Position numbers and translations under genes: made by a program. From Gigaspora rosea (Eukaryota > Glomeromycota > Glomeromycetes > Diversisporales > Gigasporaceae), in the NCBI GenBank assembly GCA_003550325.1, contig QKWP01000415.1, positions 258,699-322,698 on the forward strand: DNA of 64,000 nucleotides, in the 5' to 3' direction. This document shows positions 47,931 through 59,519 of the stretch, in pieces (the first letter of the stretch is position 1; every line of letters begins with the position of its first letter). The notes under the pieces were generated by a model that saw nothing but the letters and a program-made list of their open reading frames with translations, searched no databases and had not been told where the DNA came from.

Positions 47931-50717
47931 ATGTTTCTAAAAATTAAATTTAAATTATACTTAAAATCTGCTAAACGAAGTAATTCTGATAATCGACATA
48001 ATCGAGACAATATAAAGAATGAAAAAAGTTCATTTAAGAAATATTTAAAATCCGCTAAAGGTGGTAATTCTGATGGACAGTGTAGCCTTGGATCTTGTTA
48101 CGAAAATGGTATAGGCACGTCCAAGAATGAAAAAAAGGCATTTGAATGGTATTTGAAATCTGCTAAAGGAGATAATTCTATTGGGCAATATAATCTTGGA
48201 CTGTGCTATCATTATGGCAGAGGTACTTCAAAGGATGAAAAAAATGCATTTGAATGGTATTTAAAATCTGCTGAAGGTGGTAATTCCGATGGACAGTTTA
48301 GTCTTGGATCTTGCTATGAAAATGGTATAGGCACATATAAGGATGAAAAAAAGGCATTTGAATGGTATTTAAAATCTGCTGAAGGTGGTAATTCCAATGG
48401 ACAATTTTGTCTTGGATCTTGTTACGAAAATGGCATAGGCACATATAAGGATGAAAAAAAGGCGTTTGAGTGGTATTTGAAATCTGCTGAAGGAGGCAAC
48501 TCGAATGGACAATTTAGTCTTGGAAATTGTTATGCAAATGGCATAGGCACAGTTAAAGAGGAAAACAAGGAATTTGAATGGTATTTGAAATCTGCTGAAG
48601 GTGGCAATTTCGATGGGCAATACAATCTTGGATTGTGCTATGAAAATGGAATAGGCACCGATAAAAATGAAAAAAATGCATTCGAGTGGTATTTAAAATC
48701 TGCTGAAGGTGGCAATTCGAATGGACAGTATAGTCTTGGATTTTACTATGAAAATGGTATTGGAACAGCAAAAGATGAGAAAAAAGCATTTGAGTGGTAT
48801 TTAAAATCTGCTGAAAGTGGTAATTCGAATGGACAAAATAACCTTGGATGGCGCTACCAAAATGGCATAGGCACGGTTAAAGATGAAAAAAAGGCATTTG
48901 AATGGTATTTGAAATCTGCTGAGGGTGGCAATTCTGACGGACAATATAATCTTGGATCGTGTTACCATTATGGTAGAGGTACTGCAAAAGATGAAAATAA
49001 AGCATTTGAATGGTATTTAAAATCCGCCGAAAGTGGCAATTCGAATGGACAAAATAACCTTGGATGGTGCTGCCAAAATGGCATAGGTACTGTTACGGAT
49101 GAAAAAAAGGCATTTGAATGGTATTTGAAATCTGTTGTAGTTGGTCATTCAACTGGACAAAACAACCTCGGAAGGTGTTATCAATATGGTATAGGAACCG
49201 CCAAGGATGAAAAAAAAGCGTTTGAATGGTATTTAAAATCTGCTGAAGGCGGAAATTCGAGTGGACAAAATAGTCTTGGATTTTGTTATGGAAGTGGTAT
49301 AGGCACAACTAAGGATGAAAAAAAAGCATTTGAATGGTACTTGAAATCTGCTGAAGGTGGCAATACTCAAGGTCAATATAATGTTGGAATCTACTATATA
49401 AGCGGCATAGGCACCGTTAAAGATGAAAAAAAGGCATTTGAATGGACCTTGAAATCTGCAGAAGGTGGCAATACACAAGGTCAATATCTTGCTGGACTCT
49501 ACTTTTTAATTGGAATAGGCACCGATAAAAATGAAAAAAATGCATTCGAATGGTGTTTGAAATCTGCTAAAGGTGGAAATTCGGATGGACAGTATTACCT
49601 TGGATTCTGTTATAAAAATGGCGTGGGCACTACCAAAGATGAAAAAAAAGCATTTTTGTGGTATTTAAAATCTGCTAAGAGTGGTAATTCGAATGGACAA
49701 AATAACCTTGGATGGTGTTACCAAAATGGTTTAGGTACGGTTAGGGATGAAAAAAAAGCATTTGACTGGTATTTAAAGTCTGCTGAAAGTGGTAATTCGA
49801 CTGGACAAAACAGCCTCGGATGGTGTTATCGATACGGTATGGGCACAGACAAAGATGAAAAAAAATCGTTTGAATGGTATTTGAAATCTGCTGAGAATAG
49901 CAATTTAAATGGACAATGTAATCTTGGAAACTGTTATCAAAATGGCATAGGCACAGGCAAGAATGAAAAAAAAGCTTTTGAGTGGTATTTGAAATCTGCT
50001 GAAGGCGGAAATTCAAATGGACAAATTAGTCTTGGATTTTGTTATGAAAATGGGATAGGCACTATTAAGGATGAAAAAAAGGCATTTGAGTGGTACTTGA
50101 AATCTGCTGAAGCCGGCAATACTCAGAGTCAATGTAATGTTGGTATCTACTATATAAGTGGCATAGGCACCTTTAAAGATAACAAAAAAGCATTTGAATG
50201 GACCTTGAAATCAGCAGAAGGTGGCAATACTCTATGTCAATATCTTGTTGGATTCTACTATCTTACTGGCATAGGCACCGTTAAAGATAAAAAAAAGGCG
50301 TTCGAATGGTGTTTGAAATCCGCAGAAGGTGGTGATTCCGGTGGACAACATATTGTCGGATTGTTTTATCAATATGGTACAGGCACAGTTAAGAACGAAA
50401 TGAAGGCATTTGAGTGGTATTTAAAATCTGCTGAAGCCGGTAATTCGAACGGACAATTATTTCTTGGAAGCTGCTACTTAAATGGCATAGGCACATATAA
50501 GGATAAAAAGAAGGCGTTTGAATTGTATTTGAAATCGGCTAAAAGTGGCAATTCGACTGGACAATCAAGACTTGGAAACTGCTACTTAAATGGCATCGGC
50601 ACAGCTAAAGATGAAGAAAAGGCATTCGAGTGGTATCTAAAATCTATTGAAGGTGTTAAAGACTCTGCTTTAGGAATTTTTGATGGATTAAAATCTAGAA
50701 TAGCAACTTTGCTATGA
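47931..50717 (+). CDS. Sel1-like repeat protein, about 24 units
   Basis: A 928-residue protein made almost wholly of 36-residue Sel1-like repeats (KAFEWYLKSAEGGNS-GQ, then NLG-CY-NGIGT). It is a paralogue of the gene at 17882 on the same strand: the N-termini match (MFLKIKFKLYLKSAK) and the units share codon-level detail. The last unit leads into a short unique tail (KDSALGIFDGLKSRIATLL), so this copy, unlike the first, has a natural-looking end. A two-unit phrase with NVGIYYISGIGT followed by KAFEWTLKSAEGGNT appears twice, 756 nt apart, exactly seven units, showing block duplication within the array. Expected to fold as a solenoid that binds other proteins; pathway unknown. No intron is needed and no membrane segment is seen. 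Confidence 0.9.
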   Translation: MFLKIKFKLYLKSAKRSNSDNRHNRDNIKNEKSSFKKYLKSAKGGNSDGQCSLGSCYENGIGTSKNEKKAFEWYLKSAKGDNSIGQYNLGLCYHYGRGTSKDEKNAFEWYLKSAEGGNSDGQFSLGSCYENGIGTYKDEKKAFEWYLKSAEGGNSNGQFCLGSCYENGIGTYKDEKKAFEWYLKSAEGGNSNGQFSLGNCYANGIGTVKEENKEFEWYLKSAEGGNFDGQYNLGLCYENGIGTDKNEKNAFEWYLKSAEGGNSNGQYSLGFYYENGIGTAKDEKKAFEWYLKSAESGNSNGQNNLGWRYQNGIGTVKDEKKAFEWYLKSAEGGNSDGQYNLGSCYHYGRGTAKDENKAFEWYLKSAESGNSNGQNNLGWCCQNGIGTVTDEKKAFEWYLKSVVVGHSTGQNNLGRCYQYGIGTAKDEKKAFEWYLKSAEGGNSSGQNSLGFCYGSGIGTTKDEKKAFEWYLKSAEGGNTQGQYNVGIYYISGIGTVKDEKKAFEWTLKSAEGGNTQGQYLAGLYFLIGIGTDKNEKNAFEWCLKSAKGGNSDGQYYLGFCYKNGVGTTKDEKKAFLWYLKSAKSGNSNGQNNLGWCYQNGLGTVRDEKKAFDWYLKSAESGNSTGQNSLGWCYRYGMGTDKDEKKSFEWYLKSAENSNLNGQCNLGNCYQNGIGTGKNEKKAFEWYLKSAEGGNSNGQISLGFCYENGIGTIKDEKKAFEWYLKSAEAGNTQSQCNVGIYYISGIGTFKDNKKAFEWTLKSAEGGNTLCQYLVGFYYLTGIGTVKDKKKAFEWCLKSAEGGDSGGQHIVGLFYQYGTGTVKNEMKAFEWYLKSAEAGNSNGQLFLGSCYLNGIGTYKDKKKAFELYLKSAKSGNSTGQSRLGNCYLNGIGTAKDEEKAFEWYLKSIEGVKDSALGIFDGLKSRIATLL

Positions 50718-51330
50718 ATATTTACGAAACAATGCTCATAAAGAAAATTCTTAAATTTTTAAATTTAAAATCTGATAATGAAATTGTATTTTAAAATATT
50801 TAATTATGCTAATTACAATACAATTCATGCTAATAAATTTTAACAATAACTTGAATTGATTGAAAGCATTGGATTTGTTATTACATGTAATATTTGAACA
50901 GAATTAAAGAATGGAATGAATTTACAGCCTTTATACTTTATGTTATATGAATTAACTTATTTAAAGAATCAGCTGCTGTAATTTTTCTGTATTTAAATTT
51001 AAAATCTATTAAACTTGGAGTTGCATATCTGATATTCAGACGGTTTCGTAAATTGCCGTATACAAGATCCACCATGAATTAGAACCAGGTAATCAAATGC
51101 GGTTTTTTTCGGATAGTTAGACTACCTATTATAAATACAAAGTGTGTATGCACTTCAAATTTTTTTCTTTTCACGATATAACCTCTCAGCATGTACTAGA
51201 CCCGGTCTACAATATGGTTTAAAAATTGGGGGAATGTAACCGGCCCGGGTCTTGTATAAGCCAATTTACGGTAACCTCGTTAGGTGATGCGTAACTTATC
51301 ACATTGATGTGAAGATTATTACTTTTAGTA
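50718..51330. other. Intergenic, no gene seen
   Basis: Spacer after the second Sel1 gene; includes its 3' region. The DNA near 51000-51300 is rich in CpG compared with the transposon block. Confidence 0.5.
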
Positions 51331-51338
51331 CAGTAGTA

Positions 51339-51511
51339 CAGTAAAATCACCATAAGTGCATCCTCTATAAGTGTACACCCTCTCTAAATGCACGCTCAAA
51401 TGCTGGCCCAAAAATATACATGCCTCTATAAATGCACTTTTTCTTATTGTTTTCCAAATGCACGTTGTTAAATCTTGGTCCCAGGAGTGTACACTTGTAG
51501 AGGTTTTATTG
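51339..51511. mobile_element. pogo-like MITE (173 bp)
   Basis: The ends CAGTAAAATCACCATAAGTG and CACTTGTAGAGGTTTTATTG are inverted, with TA on each side (51337-51338 and 51512-51513). Inside, AAATGCAC and GTGCA words recur. Related copies: 34493, about 46808, about 55575 and 57660. Confidence 0.65.
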
Positions 51512-52780
51512 TACTACAAATTTCAATTTAAGTTACTTTTAAATGATACTTGTATAATATAATGTATGATTGCAAATAGGTATAGCTATCGAAATGGATA
51601 TTGTCACCGGCTAACGGCGAGTCATTCGTTCCACAAAACAAGCGGTTGTGCAACCCACGATCGGGCTTAGTCGAAAAGAGACGGTTAGATTCGGACAGGT
51701 GGGTAGTTTGTTTGTAGGTATTTCTTTTTATATTTAGTTATTAGTTATAATCATGTAATAATTCTTATAAGATTGAATTTGGTACAATTCTTAAAATTTT
51801 TTCACTCATAATGAAATAGTAAATTTTATCGGTCTAATAAAGATACTCAAATTCTTTACAAAATGATTAATGTGCAAATAATATTCTTTACAAAAGTTAT
51901 GTTACAAAATAATGAATCTACCTACAACTCTACAGCACTTTTGCAGTCAAATATATTATTAAAAGCCTAAAACAATATTTAAGAAATCGGAAATCAGAAA
52001 TCAGAATTCATCGATTTCTTTTTTTTATTTTTTATGATCTGCAAATTTACAACCGCAATAAATAAGGAGAAGAAAATAATCAATCAAATCAATTATTCAT
52101 GCCTTTGAATTAAGAGTAAATAAATATTTCTTGAAAACGCCATAATAAGGAGTTTCAGGATTAAAATTCGTAAATCTTATTTTGATAAAATAAGACGGCG
52201 TATTTATTATCAAATAAGTGATGTATCCTATTTATTTTTTTTAAATTAAACCTAGGCACTTAAGTAATTTAAAGGGAGTTAGAAAAGAATGTGTTGTATT
52301 GTATTGTATTACTGTATTATTTAAGTATTATTTACTTTATACTAACCTGTTACATATTAATTATAGTAATTTTAGTTGCAATTCTCAGCATTTTATCGAT
52401 TTCATATTACAAAACACGTATCATATAAGCGGAGTTCGAAGGTTGGGCAAGTCGAATAAGTTCGATTCTAATTTATCTGATTAATTCGATTTATTGATAT
52501 ATCGGACCTGGTAACTTTGTTTAAAACTTGTAAGAGTAGTAGAATTTCATTAAGATACGCAGTAATGTAAAAAGTATAAATACTATGTCTTTTGTCTCAC
52601 AATAAAGCAACTATAGAGAGAAGAACTCAAATAGAGTTCACTTAGTTGAGCTATAACCTTCAGAATTAGAGTAGAAGTGTTATATTTAGTAATTCTCCCG
52701 ATAGATACTTGAATTAGTAAACTGTTATTATTATAAACTGATAACCCCCTAGTGAACTTAACCGCACAGATCACATTTCT

Positions 52781-53570
52781 TTTGATGGGACCGTTTTTGG
52801 TAATATGAACATTATTGGCACGAATGAAATGACTTGGTCAACATTACTAATTCAAAATACGCCGAGAACAGCTTATATTGCAGCTTTATTAAAAAATAAA
52901 TGTATTATATTTGCATTGGTGGTAAATCAGATGCTTACTGGTCGTTTTATATGATTAAGATTAAATTAATTGCTGACTTTTATTCATTCTAGAAAGCAAA
53001 CCATTGGTGATGAAATCCACGACTGGGCTTGGCATTCAGTCGGTTTAAGAATGTTTATAATTCTGTAATATATTTTAAGTATTTAAAAATATTTGTAACT
53101 TACATATGATATATTAGCACAAAATGAAGCTATTATTATATATGGAGGTGGAACTACACACGGTTTTTATTCAATCGAATCCAGTTCTTGCAATCTTAGA
53201 AACCAAATGCGATGGATTATTCCGTCTAATAATTCACCTACTAATTCCTCGTCATCTTTTTAATATCATTCTGCGACATTATATAATAATTTATGATAAT
53301 TAAATTCAGTATTTATTACTAATTAAATTATCGAGAATATTAATCGCCCTATATTATTTGGTAATAGATTATTCTCAGAGAATAAGATTTCTAAATAATT
53401 TTATATTATTTAGGTCAGATACCAAATAATCCAAATCAAGCAAATAATCGTGTTTATATCTGTGATGTTTTAAATAATAACTGGGTAACAATTATGGATA
53501 GAAGTTTAAGCAATTTCCATAATAATATGCCCATTATGGCCTGCACTATAACTTTATCGTTATTTTAGGG
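52781..53570 (+). pseudogene. Kelch-repeat-like gene remnant
   Basis: Broken frames in order read NEMTWSTLLIQNTPRTAYIA, then after a shift YYICIGGKSDAYW, then a GT-AG-like gap ending TTCATTCTAG followed by KQTIGDEIHDWAWHS, then NEAIIIYGGGTTHGFYSIE, and at 53413-53570 NNRVYICDVLNNNWVT. IGG/YGG after a hydrophobic strand and a tryptophan a short distance later are typical of kelch propeller blades. Stops and shifts separate all pieces, and no clean start is seen. Kelch proteins are common in these fungi; the call is by motif style. Confidence 0.5.
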
Positions 53571-55289
53571 GTTTTAATTTATAAAAAATGTGAAAAAGTT
53601 AAAAGCGATGTACTTCTTAAACGCATGTTAGTTTAAGGCAATTTTATATTTTATGATGTTTATTTTCACTTTATAAATCATATAATTGCATATTCGAATA
53701 TATTTAATAATACAAGTCATAGGACAAATTATTAAGACTCACTGGTCTTAGTCCTGAAGTTTTCATTACTCATTCTTAAAATTATTTCTTTAATGTAATT
53801 GTTGTGATATATTTTGGCATCCATCTAACTTGTAGTGCCAGGATATGAATAAAATAGTGATCGTGAATGATGCATAAAGTGATTTAGGGGGATTTTCAAA
53901 CTACTCCTTCAACTTGATCGAGAAGTTGCTTAATCATTTAAAACTTATTTGACTTTTTAATTGTACTTTTTATATTTTATCATATTTTCACAATTAGATC
54001 CTTTTTAATATGGTCAATGAAGAACATTGAAGCACATGAATTAAGAATTAAACCGTTTTAGAATTTTATACGCTCTTAGATTTTATTTTGATACAATTAA
54101 TCAAAAATATCAAAGAATATAAATTTAAAAAATTTAAAGGTAAGATAACATATAAAAAGCTAGCTTAGCAATCAAAATTATTATATATTTTCATTACTCT
54201 TTACTCGATAATTAAAAAATATCAATAGGACATCAAATTCGGGTAATCAAAGCGAGGATGTAACTTCTAATCAGGATAAAAACAACAAACACGAATATAC
54301 TTCAAATCCATAAATTTCTACTATCGACAGTTTCAAATTGCAATAATTGAATATTAGCAAATTACATAATGGAACTGCTTAAGCACACTCCAATTTTGCC
54401 AGATAGTAGAAACATAATAAAATATTGACCTTATAATTTGATTAGATTATATAATCCTAATAGCAATTGCATTATTCTGAGCTGATATTTCATTAGAATG
54501 ACAACTCAATTTTGTTATAAATCTATTTATTTTGGTTTTGAAGTTATTGGCAAAACTTTATTCCACATTTTTTTTTAAAGCTCAATACATCGATGTGGTA
54601 TTTTTTTATTTTTTTTGGATAAAAAAACAATTATTATTGATTCGAAAAAGTGAGTTTTTGATTTTTTTGCTTGAAATTTCCAGATGACTGTTTTAAAACT
54701 ATATATAAATTTCATATCATAAACTAGCGTTCTGCATGTGGTATTTGAATTGGAATTGCAGGAGATATTAACATTCTGTTGTCAAGCAATTAAATAATGA
54801 TTGAGTAACATTCTATTATTATCCAATTGTTTGATGGTAGAATATTAAACTTCCCCTGTAGTAAGGTTTCCAATCAGAAAATTAAATAGGTGCAGTCAGT
54901 GATAAGATGGACTTCTTTTAATAAATCTATCAGTATTTTGTTTATGTTGTATTGAAATTGTCATTCTTCAGTTGTAAACTTAGAAGTAAAGTGTGTTAAA
55001 TCAAAACCGGTAAAAATTCATCGAAAGATTATGCAAAAATATTTCATTGATCACGTATTACATAAATTATATAAATGTAAAGCAATGAAGGTTTATAAAA
55101 ATTAACAAAATATATAACAACATCGACTTTCATGTAGAACTTTTATTTTATTTATTTATTTTTTGAGCAGATAAAATGTTTGTCTTGTTCGAAAAGCAAA
55201 TCATCTTGATCAATGCTTTATGCGTTTCAAATTAGTAATAAAAAAAAACAATAGTGCTCGTAAATTATTATCGGTTTCTTAATTCATAA
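53571..55289. other. Intergenic, nothing recognised
   Basis: AT-rich with stops in all frames. No repeat structure stands out by eye. Confidence 0.5.
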
Positions 55290-56110
55290 AATTCTTCGAC
55301 CTAACTAATATAAAGAATTTTGAGGATATGAGTATTCCAATATTTACATATTGTGTCACGTGAAAATTTTGTATTCTTCAATACTTTAGAGCTTTCATAA
55401 TAATGTTCGATTAAAGAATCGCGAGCTAGAAACTTGTATTATTATGATTCCATATTTATTATAAAAAAAAAAATACTTATTATGAAAAATTTATTGATTT
55501 CATAGATTCAAAGATTTGATTATTAACTTTCTTATTCATACGAAGTCATTGAATTTATTAATGACTGAATCATCATAGTATGAAACTTCTTTAAGTGCAC
55601 CCTTTTTAAATGCATTCTTAATTCTGGCTCAAATATATCTTGATATATAATGCACTTTTCTTATTTCTCTCCAAATGCATGTTTTAAAGTTTGGTCATAT
55701 AAAGTGCACCTAGAGTGATTATTTTGTATAATAAATTTAATACCTAATTGCGTTAAAAATTTGACCTAAGTTATTTTTTTAATCAGTGGAGAAAATAACG
55801 CTTGTCGATTGAAGCAAAGCATAAAGATGCCAGTATTAATTTAATGAGAAGAACAATTATTGACAGATGCATTTATTATAAGTTTAGACTTTTATTTTTA
55901 CTTAAAGTCCCTCACTTTTGGTATGCTTTATTTCTTAAATAAATAATTCAACTCACGTTATAGTCAACTCTTTTATAGTGAAGATTTAGATACATTGAAG
56001 AAATTTCAATTCCTGAATTATTAAACTCAATAATGTGCATATAGTATCTTTTCGATATAAGTTATAGTGAGGGCTTTTTTCTCGGCCCGGGACTTCTAAT
56101 GAATATTTAT
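55290..56110. repeat. Duplicated intergenic segment, copy 2
   Basis: Partner of 46540-47400. It includes a degraded pogo-like MITE (about 55575-55740) and a degraded TACAACTC-type MITE (about 55932-56095). Confidence 0.7.
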
Positions 56111-57650
56111 TAATCGATGCGCTCATTAGAATCGCCTCATCGAGACGTTCATTTGCCGGTGGATCAAAGTTATTTGCTACCAAATTATTGGCCAGAATAC
56201 ACCCTTCCCCTAAAATTCATTTTATGTACTCTGTGTATTAATCATTATGTTTAATAATTTATATAGTATAAAGATATTTTTTACTGTATTTTATTATTTA
56301 TTGAATATGTTTATTAAAAAGTTTTATTAGAAGAAACTTTAGCCTGGCCGCAATATCCCATTTATCTTATATATCAAACTTTTTAAATTTATAATAATTG
56401 GGTATTCTTAATAGAATAGTAAGCAATAATTTTCTCTTTTAAAAAGTTATAATTTTTCTTTAAAAAAAAAAAGAATCAACAAAATATTTGTAAAGCACCC
56501 TTCTAACCTTCTTATCTATAACATTAATATAAATATTTAAACTAAAAAAACCTAAATTAGGAAAATCTAAATATTTAAAAAATATAAATTAATAATTAAA
56601 TTATTGTTAATGATAATTGATTTAATATTATCAGTAAAAATAGTATCACAAAAACTACTTTGCGGTCCGCAATATCTGCTAGATTAAGATGAATCACCTA
56701 CACAATTTGCATTATTGTAAACTATAAAGCAAACATCACTTATAATATTTATCGCAGAGATTATTGTAGCCGCCCATTCTTGAACATTGTAAATTTTATA
56801 CTCACATCCTAGAACACGTAAGCTATAAGCCATAATTTAAATTTCATCACAAATTTTATAAGTGAGTATAATAAAATTAATGCCGTCCATCTAATAATAA
56901 TTCAGTAAAAATATATTAACCAATTATAAAAAATCCGGCAAAATGTTTCAGTAAAAAAAAAAAGAGAGATTTTTGAATGCACTGTATATACCAAAGCTTT
57001 GAATGGTAAAATATCTAACCTTTATCAAATACATTTGGTTGGTCTTGAAAAATAATTAATATATAACTTATACTCACATACTAATAATTTGGAATAAGAT
57101 AGAAATTTTAATCAATTTAAATAGAATATTATCAACGTCAAGTATATACTTACAGGCTAGTTACAAAAATTAATAACCCCGTTTATAAACATTAATATTT
57201 TAAATATTGTAAAATTATACTCACACACTAACAATTTATAACAAATAAGAAAATTGATAATGGTTAAATCATAGGTCCGCTCTTAGTCTTAATCTTAAGA
57301 ATGCAAATTTATTTACCTCCTAATTTTTATATAATGCATATAAAAATACATAGGTTGTAAAATAATTAAAAAATGATTTAATCCTTATTAATTTAGTAGG
57401 ATTCATGAGTAAAGTTATAAAATATAAGTCATAACAATGAATTATAAAATTATACTTGTAAGACCTAAGAATTTGAGTCTCCAGCCTTTAAAACGTCGCC
57501 GTTTTTCTAGTTTATATATACTGCTTTTTTATAGGGCAGTAACTTTAATAATTACGTAGAAATTAAAAAAATTGACAGGATATTTAATTAAATAATCTCT
57601 ATGTAACGGTAATTTAAATAATATATGTAGAATTATATATTAAAAAACCT
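56111..57650. other. Intergenic, nothing recognised
   Basis: Strongly AT-rich, with no supported frame. Several short CTCACA-CTAA phrases recur loosely (56800, 57070, 57225), too diverged to define a unit. Confidence 0.4.
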
Positions 57651-57659
57651 AGGTAATTA

Positions 57660-57820
57660 CAGTCAACCCCTCCATAAATGTATACTCTCTCCAAATGAAC
57701 ACTAATATTCAGCCCCGAGCACTTAATAAAATACCCTCCGAAATGCACTACCTCTTTAAATGCACATTTTTAAAAATTTTGCCTGTAGTCCCAAGGGGTT
57801 CATTTACGGATGGTTGACTG
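57660..57820. mobile_element. pogo-like MITE (161 bp)
   Basis: The ends CAGTCAACCCCTCCATAAAT and ATTTACGGATGGTTGACTG are inverted, with TA on each side (57658-57659 and 57821-57822). It shares TAAATGCAC-type internal words with the copy at 51339. Confidence 0.7.
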
Positions 57821-58557
57821 TATTCGGTTCATTTTTGCATATATAATTTTTATATTAAAAAACTAGTTATCCAAATTAAAAAAAATCTCATGAATATTAT
57901 TAAAATTTTCTCGTCTAAAATTAAAATCATATAAAATTTCTTTCAAGAAAGAACGGTAATATTTTTTAATATTTTATAGTAAAATAATTATAAATAATAT
58001 GGATACTCACTATTGCAAATAAGTTTGTTACTGTCTGTACTTCTTCTGTGTCACATGATTGCCTCGTTAAAAGTGTTGCACAAACCTCGAAAATCATACG
58101 ATATTGTATAATTCAGTATTAGATATTTATACAGTTTTCAAGCGTAATTTCGACAGCATAAAAAATGAAATTATAGTTGTGCATTTGAGCCAAATTTAGC
58201 ATTTATTCTAATTTTTCAATTCTGATTTTATACAGTCGTAGTCGAACCATTTTATAAACCTGTTTTAAAAAAACTTGTAGCCTAATCTAAGTTATTTAAT
58301 TATAATACAGTACGCATAAATATTTTATCGATATGACTTTAATATAATTTTCATATTTATAAACCAGTTTTATTTGACATTTAAATAATAATAATCCTGT
58401 GACATAAGAAATATATGTACAAATATTAAAATATGGAACACCGCTATTAACTTAGTCACGTGAATGAATGATTCACAAAGTGGTTTATTTAAAATATTTA
58501 TTGAAAAATTTTATATTTAAGGTGAGATCAAATTACAAACTTAAAGGATAGAACAAA

Positions 58558-59519
58558 ATGCCTCGCGAATCCATTCTCCAAAAAGCAAAACGTCAACTTT
58601 CATCTAATAATATTGTAGAAGGTGCACTCACGTATCTTAAAGCTACTAAGGATCTTCTTGTTCGTCAACATAGGCGCAAAGAAATTTCTGAAGAACTTTA
58701 TAAATTTAGAACAGATGAAATCATATATTTCAAAAATTCGATTGAAAAATTGGCTTTTAAAGTCAAGGATTTACAAAATGAAATTAATAAACCGAGAAAA
58801 GAAAATAAAAATTTACATGAAGAAATGAATAATCTCACTCGGAATTTCGGTTTACTTTGTTTAGATGAATCATTAGGAAGAAAAAAACAAGAGATTATAA
58901 ATGCATTACAAGAAATTCGAAAAATATTAAATCTGTATAAAAATAAATATAAACCAGGTAATATATATATATATATTTAAATTTTTTTTTTCATTACAAG
59001 AATTTTATTTAATTATCTAAATCGTTAATTAAGATACAAGTGAAGCTGACCCTTCAAAGATTGTCGAAATTAAAAAATTTACAAGCTTGGAAACTCCAGA
59101 AATTTTAGCAGAAATTGCTATTAATTTATCTCCAAGAGATATTTTAAATTTTATATTGGTAAATAGGTCGATTTATTATAAGTTGAACAATCATTTTAGA
59201 GAATATCAAAATTTTTGGAGAAATTACTTTTTCCAATTTCCTAAAAATTTATCAAGACTAGAAGTCCGTCTTATACATATGTATAAATATTGTCTACATT
59301 GTAAGGAAGTAATTTATGATCCCGTAATTATATATGAATTGAAAGTTAAAATATGTAGACGTTGTATTGCTGATGCTTTAATGAGGTAATTAAAACTTGA
59401 ATCTTCTTTTTTATTGATTTCTACGCCTTTTTTTAATTTTAATTTACTTTAGCCACCAAGCATTTGAAGAAAACCATTTACCTGAAGATGCAAACCCAAT
59501 ATTTAAAGTAGCAATTTGA
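58558..59519 (+). CDS. F-box-like protein with N-terminal coiled coil; 3' end meets a LINE
   Basis: Three exons, 58558-58957, 59034-59385 and 59453-59519, joined by short GT-AG introns with phase kept, give 272 residues. Exon 1 codes a charged, probably coiled-coil N-terminus (for example KLAFKVKDLQNEINKPRKEN). Exon 2 codes an F-box-like segment (ETPEILAEIAINLSPRDIL...FILVNRSIYY) and then a CxxC pair (YCLHCKEV) and another (KICRRCI), possibly a zinc-binding pair. An F-box would link it to Skp1/cullin ubiquitin ligases. The stop TGA at 59517-59519 lies next to where LINE sequence begins, so the original C-terminus may have been cut off by the insertion. Translation start: the first ATG in a clean context (AACAAAATGCC). 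Confidence 0.75.

Noticed and set aside
51590..51700. GC-richer patch considered as a tRNA or rRNA piece
   Set aside because: No cloverleaf pairing or recognisable rRNA core sequence could be found by eye.
55986..56183. 65-codon minus-strand frame
   Set aside because: It overlaps the duplicated intergenic block and a decayed MITE; no coding character.
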